Made by a program: the position numbers and the translations under genes. 38,026 nucleotides of DNA from Lentisphaeraceae bacterium. Its GTDB lineage: Bacteria; Verrucomicrobiota; Lentisphaeria; Lentisphaerales; Lentisphaeraceae. Below are positions 18,271-25,811 of this stretch, piece after piece. The notes beneath the pieces are model-generated. The model worked only from the letters and a program-made list of their open reading frames with translations, had not been told where the DNA came from and searched no databases. Every line of letters begins with the position of its first letter. The stretch's first letter is position 1. Where the stretch lies: assembly GCA_021232515.1 (NCBI GenBank), contig JAJPOQ010000170.1, positions 1 to 38,026 of the forward strand, read 5' to 3'.

Positions 18271-18941
18271 ATGAGAAAGAATAAATTTACTTCAGTCGAA
18301 TTGTTGGTAGTGCTGGCGATTTTGGGTTTACTTATGAGTTTGCTGTTGCCGTCTCTAAAGAAACCTAGAGGAATGGCAAAACAAGCGGTGTGCTTGTCGA
18401 ATCAAAAGCAAATCGCTGTTGCACTAAGTTTATATTACAGTGAAAATGACCAATTATTTCCATATGGAATAAGGACTCCCGCCGAGGATTTAATAGATGG
18501 CATAGCAGAGTGGCACAGTCGTTCACCTCAAGAGTGTCTGTATGATTTCCTAGGTACTGTAGATGTATTTGTTTGTCCAGAAGATCCAAGTCCTGAAAAT
18601 TACAGTTGGTGGCAGTTTAAAACAATCCTTCATTTACCGCAGAAAATCGCAAGTCAAGTTATATGTGGAATGAATGGAGTGTTTGGTACTCAGTCAAGTA
18701 TGGTAGTAAGCCATTTCGCATTTCATACTTAAATAATCCTTCAGAAATATTTCAGGCGGTTGATGGTAGAGTTATCCTGTTAGGTCCCGGGGAGTCGATG
18801 GTTGCAACAGATCCGACAAATGATAATAGGCGCTTAGATTGGTGGCACCCAAATAATAAAGTCGTGACTTTATTTGGAGATGGCCATGTAGATTCAGTAA
18901 GTTCACTTATTTCGAGTTCATATCCAACTAAGGATTGTTAA
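18271..18941 (+). pseudogene. Prepilin-like H-X(10)-DG protein gene broken by a -1 frameshift
   Basis: The first frame begins 'MRKNKFTSVELLVVLAILG', with GAGG six bases before ATG 18271 (ATG 18250 and 18268 are alternatives), and runs to a stop at 18732. Homology to the neighbour at 19088 breaks after 'SWWQFK'. In the other frame, from 18621, the reading 'NNPSFTAENRKSSYMWNEW' matches the paralogue 'NHPNFSDEDEKSSYLFNES' and continues to the end motif 'HPNNKVVTLFGDGHV' and a stop at 18939-18941. One A appears to be missing in the run at 18619-18622 (four A instead of five). This may be a recent inactivation or a base-calling error. It is the first of four related genes in this stretch. Confidence 0.85.
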
Positions 18942-19087
18942 GTAACTTCTCATATATTTTATTTGTGCGTACACTCATGGAAATTTTCATAAAATCTTGA
19001 AATTGAACCCCTACCTATTGTAAATTAAAAAGGACTAGGCGGGTAATGAAGGACAAGAATGAGATTTTTTGGACGAGGAGGTCTTAA

Positions 19088-19759
19088 ATGAAGAATAGAA
19101 AGTTCACTCTTATTGAACTTTTGGTCGTTGTTGCGATAATTGGGATTTTGTCAAGTATACTTCTGCCATCTATACAGAAGGCAAGAGCTAAAGGCATACA
19201 AGCGGTTTGTGTATCAAATCAGAAGCAAATGGGTATCGCTCTACAAAGCTATTTTGGAGACTCTGATGATATATTTCCTTATGGATATCCAGAAGAACCT
19301 GCAGATACTCCAGATGATCACCCTTCAACTAGTTCCAGACCACCCCAAGAATGTTTGTTCTACTACGCTGGAGAAAGCCCAGAGGTCTTCGTTTGTCCGG
19401 CGGATCCAACACCGGAAGATTATAGTTGGTGGAAATTTGAGAACCATCCAAATTTTTCAGATGAAGACGAAAAGTCTAGCTACCTTTTTAATGAGTCGTC
19501 GACTTGGTTTAAGACAAAATATCACGATGTCGCTAATAGAGTTACTTTAGTTGGAACTCCTTCCAATGTTTATTATTCATCAGATGGCAAGCATGTCGTC
19601 AGTGGTACTGGTGGCAGTCTAGGTAACATTAGCCCAGCTGGTGGTGGTAGACTAGATTGGTATCATCCAAATTTCAGAGCTGTAGTAATGTTCAATGACG
19701 GACATGTAGAGAGTATTAATGCTTATACTGCCGATTCCTATAAAAATTCAGAATACTAA
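19088..19759 (+). CDS. Prepilin-like secreted protein with H-X(10)-DG motif
   Basis: 223 residues. Basic leader 'MKNRK' then the pilin helix 'FTLIELLVVVAIIGILSSILLPSI' with Glu at the fifth position. 'AVCVSNQKQMGIAL' carries a conserved Cys that may pair with the Cys of 'VFVCPADPTPEDYSWW'. The C-terminus has 'YHPNFRAVVMFNDGHVES', the motif described for this group as H-X9-DG, here with ten residues between His and DG. AGGAGGT six bases before ATG is the strongest ribosome site in this region, suggesting good expression. A terminator-like hairpin follows at 19861. Function unknown; likely periplasmic/outer surface pseudopilin. Confidence 0.88.
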   Translation: MKNRKFTLIELLVVVAIIGILSSILLPSIQKARAKGIQAVCVSNQKQMGIALQSYFGDSDDIFPYGYPEEPADTPDDHPSTSSRPPQECLFYYAGESPEVFVCPADPTPEDYSWWKFENHPNFSDEDEKSSYLFNESSTWFKTKYHDVANRVTLVGTPSNVYYSSDGKHVVSGTGGSLGNISPAGGGRLDWYHPNFRAVVMFNDGHVESINAYTADSYKNSEY

Positions 19760-19860
19760 TTTTAGTTGCATGAAGAAATCTTTAGAAAAAATCACATAAG
19801 GCCGTAATAGATCTCCAAGTTAAGTTATGGGCAATAAAGATTTTATGTGTATGTATGTTT

Positions 19861-19891
19861 CTACCCCTGTGTGTGAGGGGTAGTTCTTTTT
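19861..19891 (+). terminator. Terminator or attenuator just before the second PSD1 gene
   Basis: CTACCCCT (19861-19868), a GTGTGTG loop, AGGGGTAG (19876-19883), then TTCTTTTT. It lies 101 bases after the prepilin-like gene and only 27 bases before ATG 19918, which leaves little room for a separate promoter. Confidence 0.8.
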
Positions 19892-19917
19892 AGCGTTTAA
19901 CTCAGTGTGTGTGATAA

Positions 19918-22788
19918 ATGAAAATACTTTTAACCTTTGTGTGCATGATTGCGTGCACATATGGTAATGAAATATTGCCAGACGACATCCAGAAAGCTCA
20001 AAAAAATGATTGGGCCTATAACCTTTCGAAAACAATTGAAGTCCCTCAGACTGAAGAATGGTATGCGAATCCAATTGATTCTTTTATCCAAGAAAAGCTT
20101 ACAGAGCAAGGTCTTTTACCTTCGTCGCGAGCGTCTAAGAAAACTTTAGTTAAACGGTTATATCAAACCCTGACAGGTTTGGCTCCAACTTATGAAGAAG
20201 TTCAGAGCTTCGTTTTTGATAATGATACTCAAGCTTATGAAAAACTAGTTGATAAACTCATCGCTTCTCCAAGATATGGTGAAAAATGGGGCCGTCACTG
20301 GTTAGATGTAGCTCGTTATGCAGATGGTAAAGGTTTTTCACAACCAGGTCAGAGTGCTCTTTTCCCACACGCATGGTCGTACCGAGACTATGTGATCCGA
20401 GCTTTTAATGAAGATAAACCGTTCAATGAGTTCGTGAAAGAACAGTTGGCGGCAGACTTACTCGACTTGAAAGATAAACGTGACCTTGCAGCACTTGGTT
20501 TTATACGACTTGGTCAGCACTATCGAGACATGAAAGAACGCCAGCATGAAATGGTAGATGTGACGACTCAGGCATTTTTGGGATTAACAGTATCTTGTGC
20601 TCGTTGTCATGATCATAAATTCGATCCTATTCCTACTGCAGATTATTACTCCATCTTTGGAATTTTTAAGTCTATATCAGAGCCTAGGGCTCATGACATG
20701 CCGATTATCTATGAAAGCCCAGATCTCGAACAGCGCGCTCTTTTTAAAGTCGAAATGGCTAAACAAGAAAAAAAGATGCGAGACTTTAAGACTGTTGCCG
20801 GAAAGAAGTTAACTGGACTTGCCCGAAAGTATTTTTCAGGTTATATGAGCCGCATTTCGTCGAAGTATACTCGTAAAAAACCAACTTATACGGCGATGAG
20901 AACAACAGTAAATGAGTTCCAAAAGTACCTTAGCTCTCCTAAGGCCTTAGAGTCACCATTATTTAAATTGTGGAATCAAGTCATTCACAATCCAAAAAAA
21001 GCAGCAGAGTTTGTTAAGCAGGCAAAAGCATCTAAAGAAACCACTGAAGAACTGAAGACAGCTTTAGGTAAGCTTAAGAAGTTCAATAGAAACTCTGTAC
21101 TAGACCTCTATGTAGGCGTTGCGAAAGAGTTAGAGAAAAAGCCAAAGAAACTACAGGCTTTGATGAAGCCATTTGAAGAAGTGTTTACTCACCACCTTGT
21201 TCATAACGTTAAAGACTTACTGCACTTTGTAAATAGCGGCACTGCAGGCTTAAAGCCAAAGTATTTGAAGCTGGATTTAGAGCTTCAGAAAACATTCTCT
21301 CATCCAGGCGCACCAGCAAAGGCAATGATTGTTAAGGAGAGTAGCCGTCCATATAATCCTTATGTATTTGTTCGTGGCCAAAAAGATGTCCGTGGGCCAA
21401 AGGTTCCTAGAAGATACTTACAGGTTTTGTCGAAAGGTGATGGTGTATTTAAAAAGGGCAGTGGTCGCTTAGAATTAGCTGAACGCCTTGCTAGTAAGGA
21501 TAACCCTTTGACGGCAAGAGTGATAGTGAACAGAGTTTGGTCTTGGAACTTTGGTAAAGGTATAGTTAGAACTCCGAATAACTTTGGTGCTTTAGGTGGT
21601 AACCCGAGTCACCCTGAACTCCTTGATTATATGGCTAACTGGTTCATGCAAAATGGCTGGTCAATTAAGAAGCTTCAGAAGATGATTGTGACTTCTGAAA
21701 CATTCAAACAGAGTAGTCAGTTGAGACCTGCAGCTGCTAAGGTTGATGGCGAAAATTTACTTTTTTGGCGTAAAGATCCTATGCGAAAAAGTTGGGAGCA
21801 GTTACGAGACTCTATCGTTCAAGCTTCGGGAGCATTGAAACATAAAAATGGTGGTGCTCCGATTAAACTGTTAGGGAGTAATGAAGCAAGTATACGCAGT
21901 ATTTATGGTTTGATAAACCGTCGTAACCTTGAAGGGCCTATGAAGTACTTTGACTTCCCATCGACTGCAGTCACTTGTGAAGTAAGGACAAATACTATTT
22001 CTCCACAACAAGGGTTGTTCTTAATGAATTCTGAATTCTCGGCTCGTTATGCTCAAAAAATAGCGGAGTCGGCAGAGGGAGATACAGATGAAGATAGAAC
22101 GGTATCGATCTATAAAAAAGTTTTAGGTCGCACACCTCAAGAAGATGAAAAGACAGCAGCGTTAAAGTTTATAGGTGAAGCTAGAGAGCTTTATAAAAAT
22201 ACTTACTCACGTTGGGAGTATGGCTATGGTTACCTCAAAGGCGATAAAGTTTCTAACTTTAAACCATTTCAAACATTCAAAAATGGTCGTTGGCAAGCCA
22301 GTGAAAAGTATCCAGATCCAGTTGCGGGTTATGCATTCTTAAGTGCCAAAGGTGGTCACCCCGGCAAAGGGAAAAACAACGCCGTTATCCGTCGTTGTAA
22401 CTTTTACATGGACGGTACAGTCAGGTTTACTGGTAAGATGATTCATCCAAATAAAAGAACAGGCGATGGTGTTCGCGTCCTTATTCTGCATAACGGTAAA
22501 AAAGTACGAGAGTGGGAGTGTAAAGGCAAAAGCGTTACAACGACTCTTGGTGAAATAACCGTTAAGAAAGGCGATAAGATTGATTTGGTAGTAGAGCCGC
22601 AAAAAACTATGTCCGGTGATACTTTTGAGTGGCCTATGGAAATGAGTATGAATATGAATGGCTCAATCGATACGTGGTCTGTATTTGATATATTTTCGAA
22701 CGAGCAGAAAAGCGGCATTACTTATTCGGTATGGAGCTGCCTCGCCCAAACTTTAACCATGAGCAATGAGTTTATTTATGTTGACTAA
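19918..22788 (+). CDS. DUF1549-DUF1553 (PSD1) protein with inserted beta-rich domain
   Basis: 956-residue exported relative of the gene at 192. The signal peptide is 'MKILLTFVCMIACTYG'. There is no PSC1 heme domain: DUF1549 begins at once ('PIDSFIQEKLTEQGL', about 55) and carries CARCH at 227-231 followed by DHKFDPI. A lysine-rich helical spacer fills about 285-480. DUF1553 runs from about 520 ('LAERLASKDNPLTARVIVNRVW') to the terminal 'LTMSNEFIYVD'. Residues about 760-932 interrupt DUF1553 just before that end with a beta-rich module ('DGVRVLILHNGKKVREWECKG'). No Shine-Dalgarno precedes ATG 19918. It overlaps the next gene by 23 bases. A single CXXCH may bind heme or metal; activity unknown. 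Confidence 0.9.
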   Translation: MKILLTFVCMIACTYGNEILPDDIQKAQKNDWAYNLSKTIEVPQTEEWYANPIDSFIQEKLTEQGLLPSSRASKKTLVKRLYQTLTGLAPTYEEVQSFVFDNDTQAYEKLVDKLIASPRYGEKWGRHWLDVARYADGKGFSQPGQSALFPHAWSYRDYVIRAFNEDKPFNEFVKEQLAADLLDLKDKRDLAALGFIRLGQHYRDMKERQHEMVDVTTQAFLGLTVSCARCHDHKFDPIPTADYYSIFGIFKSISEPRAHDMPIIYESPDLEQRALFKVEMAKQEKKMRDFKTVAGKKLTGLARKYFSGYMSRISSKYTRKKPTYTAMRTTVNEFQKYLSSPKALESPLFKLWNQVIHNPKKAAEFVKQAKASKETTEELKTALGKLKKFNRNSVLDLYVGVAKELEKKPKKLQALMKPFEEVFTHHLVHNVKDLLHFVNSGTAGLKPKYLKLDLELQKTFSHPGAPAKAMIVKESSRPYNPYVFVRGQKDVRGPKVPRRYLQVLSKGDGVFKKGSGRLELAERLASKDNPLTARVIVNRVWSWNFGKGIVRTPNNFGALGGNPSHPELLDYMANWFMQNGWSIKKLQKMIVTSETFKQSSQLRPAAAKVDGENLLFWRKDPMRKSWEQLRDSIVQASGALKHKNGGAPIKLLGSNEASIRSIYGLINRRNLEGPMKYFDFPSTAVTCEVRTNTISPQQGLFLMNSEFSARYAQKIAESAEGDTDEDRTVSIYKKVLGRTPQEDEKTAALKFIGEARELYKNTYSRWEYGYGYLKGDKVSNFKPFQTFKNGRWQASEKYPDPVAGYAFLSAKGGHPGKGKNNAVIRRCNFYMDGTVRFTGKMIHPNKRTGDGVRVLILHNGKKVREWECKGKSVTTTLGEITVKKGDKIDLVVEPQKTMSGDTFEWPMEMSMNMNGSIDTWSVFDIFSNEQKSGITYSVWSCLAQTLTMSNEFIYVD

Positions 22789-24193
22789 TACAGATAAATT
22801 AATAACACGTCGCCAGTGGTTACAAGCCGTTGGTTCTGGTATAGGTACAATCGGCATGGCCAGCGTTATGGGGCAAGAAAAAGCTTCAAATCCGTTTAAA
22901 GCTAAGCCAGGGCAGTTTCTCCCAAAAGCTAAAAGCTTAATTCATATCTGTATAAATGGCGGACTATCGCAAGTTGACTCTTTTGACCCAAAGCCACTAC
23001 TCGAAAAGTGGGACGGGAAAGCACTTCCTAGGACTTTTAAGACCGAGTTTAAAACTGGTGGAGCTTATGCTTCTCGTTTTAAATTTAAGAAATACGGACA
23101 GAGCGGTATGCCTATTTCGAATATGTTCCCTCACTTAGGGCAACATGCAGACGATATATGTGTGATCCGCTCTATGCATACCGATGTACCAAATCATGAG
23201 CCTGGATTAATGATGCTCAATACGGGTGATAATATATTGCCTCGTCCGTCTATGGGTTCGTGGATAAATTATGGTTTGGGAAGCAGTAACCAGAACTTGC
23301 CAGGCTACATAGTTTTGAGTCCTGGAGGTTACCCAGTAAGCGGTGCTGCTAATTGGCGGTCGTCATTTTTACCTGGTATTTTCCAAGGAACTTACATCGA
23401 CACGAAAAACACTCGTATTGATAAATTGATTGAAAATATCCGCAATAGAAAAGTGACTTCAACGATTCAGAGAAAACAGATCGATTTACTATCTGAATTG
23501 AATGCAAAACATCTGGCAAAAAAAGCTGGTGAGGCAGAGTTTGATTCTCGAATGAAGTCTTATGAGCTTGCTTATAATATGCAACTAGAAGCCACCGATG
23601 CTTTCGATCTGAGTAAAGAACCTCAGCACATCTTAGACATGTATGGCAAGACGCCTCAGTGTCGTCAGTTACTCATGGCTCGTCGCTTAGTTGAGCGCGG
23701 AGTTCGTTGTGTGCAGTTATTTCACGCACCGGGAAATGCTTGGGATCATCACTTTGATATTGATCGCCTTCACGCTAAAAATGCGGCTGAGTGTTCTCAA
23801 GGTGTAGGTGCACTTATAACAGACCTGAAACAACGCGGTCTTTTAGACGATACACTCATATTATTCAGTGGCGAGTTTGGTCGAACTCCAGTGGTCGAAA
23901 TGCCGCGTGGTGGCGCCAAAATAGATAAGAATTTTAAACCAGGAAGAGACCATAATCATCATGGTTTCTCATGCTGGCTAGCAGGTGGTGGAGTTAAAGG
24001 TGGTCACATTCATGGTTCAACCGATGAATTCGGTTTTGAAGCTGTCGAAGACAAAGTTCATGTTCACGACCTTCACGCCACAATTCTCAAACTGCTAGGT
24101 ATAGACCATGAAGAACTAACCTACCGTTTTTCAGGTAGAGACTTCCGTTTGACAGATGTCGAAGGTTACGTAGTTAACGATATAATTGCTTAA
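22766..24193 (+). CDS. DUF1501 family protein with twin-arginine signal
   Basis: 475 residues, partner of the upstream PSD1 gene. The N-terminus carries 'LITRRQWLQAVGSG' with R15-R16 and a weak hydrophobic core, a Tat signal. Family landmarks: 'HICINGGLSQVDSFDPKP' near 53-70, 'NHEPGLMMLNTG', 'HAPGNAWDHHFDID', 'LFSGEFGRTP' and 'GRDHNHHGFSCWLAGGG', then 'FSGRDFRL' at the end. These are typical of the larger planctomycete DUF1501 subfamily and differ clearly from the copy at 2649. ATG 22766 lies inside the end of PSD1; ATG 22778 is an alternative still inside the overlap. Neither has a clear ribosome site, so coupling to PSD1 translation is likely. Enzymatic activity is not established. Confidence 0.92.
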   Translation: MSLFMLTNTDKLITRRQWLQAVGSGIGTIGMASVMGQEKASNPFKAKPGQFLPKAKSLIHICINGGLSQVDSFDPKPLLEKWDGKALPRTFKTEFKTGGAYASRFKFKKYGQSGMPISNMFPHLGQHADDICVIRSMHTDVPNHEPGLMMLNTGDNILPRPSMGSWINYGLGSSNQNLPGYIVLSPGGYPVSGAANWRSSFLPGIFQGTYIDTKNTRIDKLIENIRNRKVTSTIQRKQIDLLSELNAKHLAKKAGEAEFDSRMKSYELAYNMQLEATDAFDLSKEPQHILDMYGKTPQCRQLLMARRLVERGVRCVQLFHAPGNAWDHHFDIDRLHAKNAAECSQGVGALITDLKQRGLLDDTLILFSGEFGRTPVVEMPRGGAKIDKNFKPGRDHNHHGFSCWLAGGGVKGGHIHGSTDEFGFEAVEDKVHVHDLHATILKLLGIDHEELTYRFSGRDFRLTDVEGYVVNDIIA

Positions 24194-24201
24194 AAATAAA
24201 A

Positions 24202-24879
24202 ATGTGTATGGGACGTATGAAAAATAAATTTACTTTAATTGAGTTATTAGTCGCTGTGGCGATAATTGGTATACTGATGAGCTTACTTTTGCCATCTTTA
24301 CAAAGTGCTCGCCAGTCAGCAATGGTGGCAGTTTGTACATCAAATCAGAAGCAGATTGGTATAGGGATATTTTCTTATAGCAGCAGTAATAATGGTGCAT
24401 GGCTTTATAGCCCTCAAGTGGGTGTGAATAGCCTCGGCAACAGTCTGCCAGCAGGTAGTAAGTTACCAGCAGAAGTTATGTGGTCTGAAGTTGGAGAGTC
24501 AATTGATCTATTTACCTGTCCGTTAGATCCTGCACCTCAAAATTTTGCCTTTTGGTCTTTTTCGACAAGGCAGTACTTCAATGGGGAAGATGCTGTGCAC
24601 AGTTACATGTTCAATGAATGGGCTGCTTGGTTGAAAGCAAGATTTGAAAGAGAGGTGTTTAGAATTACAGAACCAGACGATCCTTCAAAGTGGCCACAAG
24701 TAACAGATGGTGCTTTTGCGGTATCCTCACAAAACTGGAACAGATGTGATCCTTTAAGAGTGGGTGACTATGGTGTTATGGATTGGTGGCACCCAAAAGA
24801 GAAAGTGAACATGCTTCTGGGTGATGGTCATGTCGAAAATAAAAGTGCCTATGTGATCAGTTCTTTTGATCCTCACTAG
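24202..24879 (+). CDS. Prepilin-like secreted protein with H-X(10)-DG motif (copy A)
   Basis: 225 residues beginning eight bases after DUF1501. 'MKNKFTLIELLVAVAIIGILMSLLLPSLQ' is the pilin leader and helix; ATG 24202, 24208 and 24217 are all in frame, and ATG 24217 gives the shortest leader. 'AVCTSNQKQIGIG' and 'LFTCPLDPAPQNFAFW' carry the paired Cys positions seen in the family, and 'DWWHPKEKVNMLLGDGHVEN' is the C-terminal motif. Its first 97 bases are nearly identical to those of the next gene while the rest is much more divergent. Likely co-transcribed with PSD1 and DUF1501. Confidence 0.88.
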   Translation: MCMGRMKNKFTLIELLVAVAIIGILMSLLLPSLQSARQSAMVAVCTSNQKQIGIGIFSYSSSNNGAWLYSPQVGVNSLGNSLPAGSKLPAEVMWSEVGESIDLFTCPLDPAPQNFAFWSFSTRQYFNGEDAVHSYMFNEWAAWLKARFEREVFRITEPDDPSKWPQVTDGAFAVSSQNWNRCDPLRVGDYGVMDWWHPKEKVNMLLGDGHVENKSAYVISSFDPH

Positions 24880-24917
24880 AATTCAGTAATAAAGATTTTC
24901 TGTTTAAAATTAGGTGT

Positions 24918-25601
24918 ATGGGACGTATGAAAAATAGATTTACCTTGATTGAGTTATTAGTCGCTGTGGCGATAATCGGTATACTGATGAGCTTACTTTT
25001 GCCATCTTTATCGAATGCAAGAAAGTCTGCTATGGCAGCGGTTTGTTTGTCGAATCAAAAGCAGATCGGTACAGCTTTTATGAGTTATGCTTCAACATAT
25101 AATGGCGCTTGGGCTTATGGTTTGTCAGTAGATGCGAAAGATATTGGTGCTAATGTGCCAGGGAATAGTCGTCCCCCGATGCAAGCTCTTTGGAACGATG
25201 TCGGTGAATCAAATGAAGTATTTATCTGTCCTTTAGATGAAAGCCCAGATGACTACAATTTTTGGGCGTTCTCCAACAGACCAAACTTTGAAGATGAGAA
25301 TGCTCGCGCAAGTTATATGTTCAGTGAATGGGGTGAGTGGTACTACCCTCGGGTGGTAGATAGAGCGATGATGTTTGGCGACTTACCTAATCCAGCTAAT
25401 TGGCCGATGATGTCAGACGGAACAGTCGCAGCTTCATCTAGCACTTGGAATAGATGTTCCCCATTAAGAGCAGGGGAATGGGGCTGTCTTGACTGGTGGC
25501 ACCCAAATGACCGAGTCGCGATGCTTTTTGGCGATGGTCATGTAGGTAGCGTCAGTGCTTTTACAACGACAACCTATGCTGCAGATCCTCGACAGAATTA
25601 G
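24918..25601 (+). CDS. Prepilin-like secreted protein with H-X(10)-DG motif (copy B)
   Basis: 227 residues; leader 'MGRMKNR' then 'FTLIELLVAVAIIGILMSLLLPSL'. 'AVCLSNQKQIGTAFMSYAS' and 'VFICPLDESPDDYNFW' match copy A, and 'DWWHPNDRVAMLFGDGHVGS' is the end motif. A weak TTAGG lies before ATG 24918; ATG 24927 is an alternative. It follows copy A by 38 bases and is the last gene before a terminator at 25629, so it ends the prepilin-PSD1-DUF1501 gene run. Family role is unknown. Confidence 0.88.
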   Translation: MGRMKNRFTLIELLVAVAIIGILMSLLLPSLSNARKSAMAAVCLSNQKQIGTAFMSYASTYNGAWAYGLSVDAKDIGANVPGNSRPPMQALWNDVGESNEVFICPLDESPDDYNFWAFSNRPNFEDENARASYMFSEWGEWYYPRVVDRAMMFGDLPNPANWPMMSDGTVAASSSTWNRCSPLRAGEWGCLDWWHPNDRVAMLFGDGHVGSVSAFTTTTYAADPRQN

Positions 25602-25628
25602 ATTTTAGATTCAAGATTTTATAAAGAG

Positions 25629-25658
25629 CCTCTCCCAGTTTCTTGTGAGAGGTTTTTT
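25629..25658 (+). terminator. Rho-independent terminator after the prepilin-like genes
   Basis: CCTCTC (25629-25634) pairs with GAGAGG (25647-25652) and is followed by six T (25653-25658). It starts 28 bases after the stop of the last prepilin-like gene. Confidence 0.75.
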
Positions 25659-25772
25659 CGTTTATAGGGGATGAATTCACACAAAGTTACCTTTCATAAA
25701 TAGGTGGATGTTTCAATAGTTGGTTTTTTTATTGTAATATTTACTTAGTTTGTCAAATCCAGCAGTGATTCT

Positions 25773-25789
25773 TTGTACAGTATGTACAA
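25773..25789. promoter_or_regulatory. Perfect inverted repeat TTGTACA-N3-TGTACAA before a sulfatase gene
   Basis: Seven-base arms TTGTACA (25773-25779) and TGTACAA (25783-25789) flank GTA. The site ends 22 bases before the preferred sulfatase start at 25812, a position suited to a repressor operator. No regulator gene lies beside it. Confidence 0.5.
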
Positions 25790-25811
25790 TTCAAAAAAGG
25801 TTGATGTGTCT

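Noticed and set aside
18616..18624. Programmed -1 frameshift site TTTAAAAC
   Set aside because: The slippery pattern is out of phase with the zero frame, no downstream stem was seen, and the three paralogues in this region have continuous frames.
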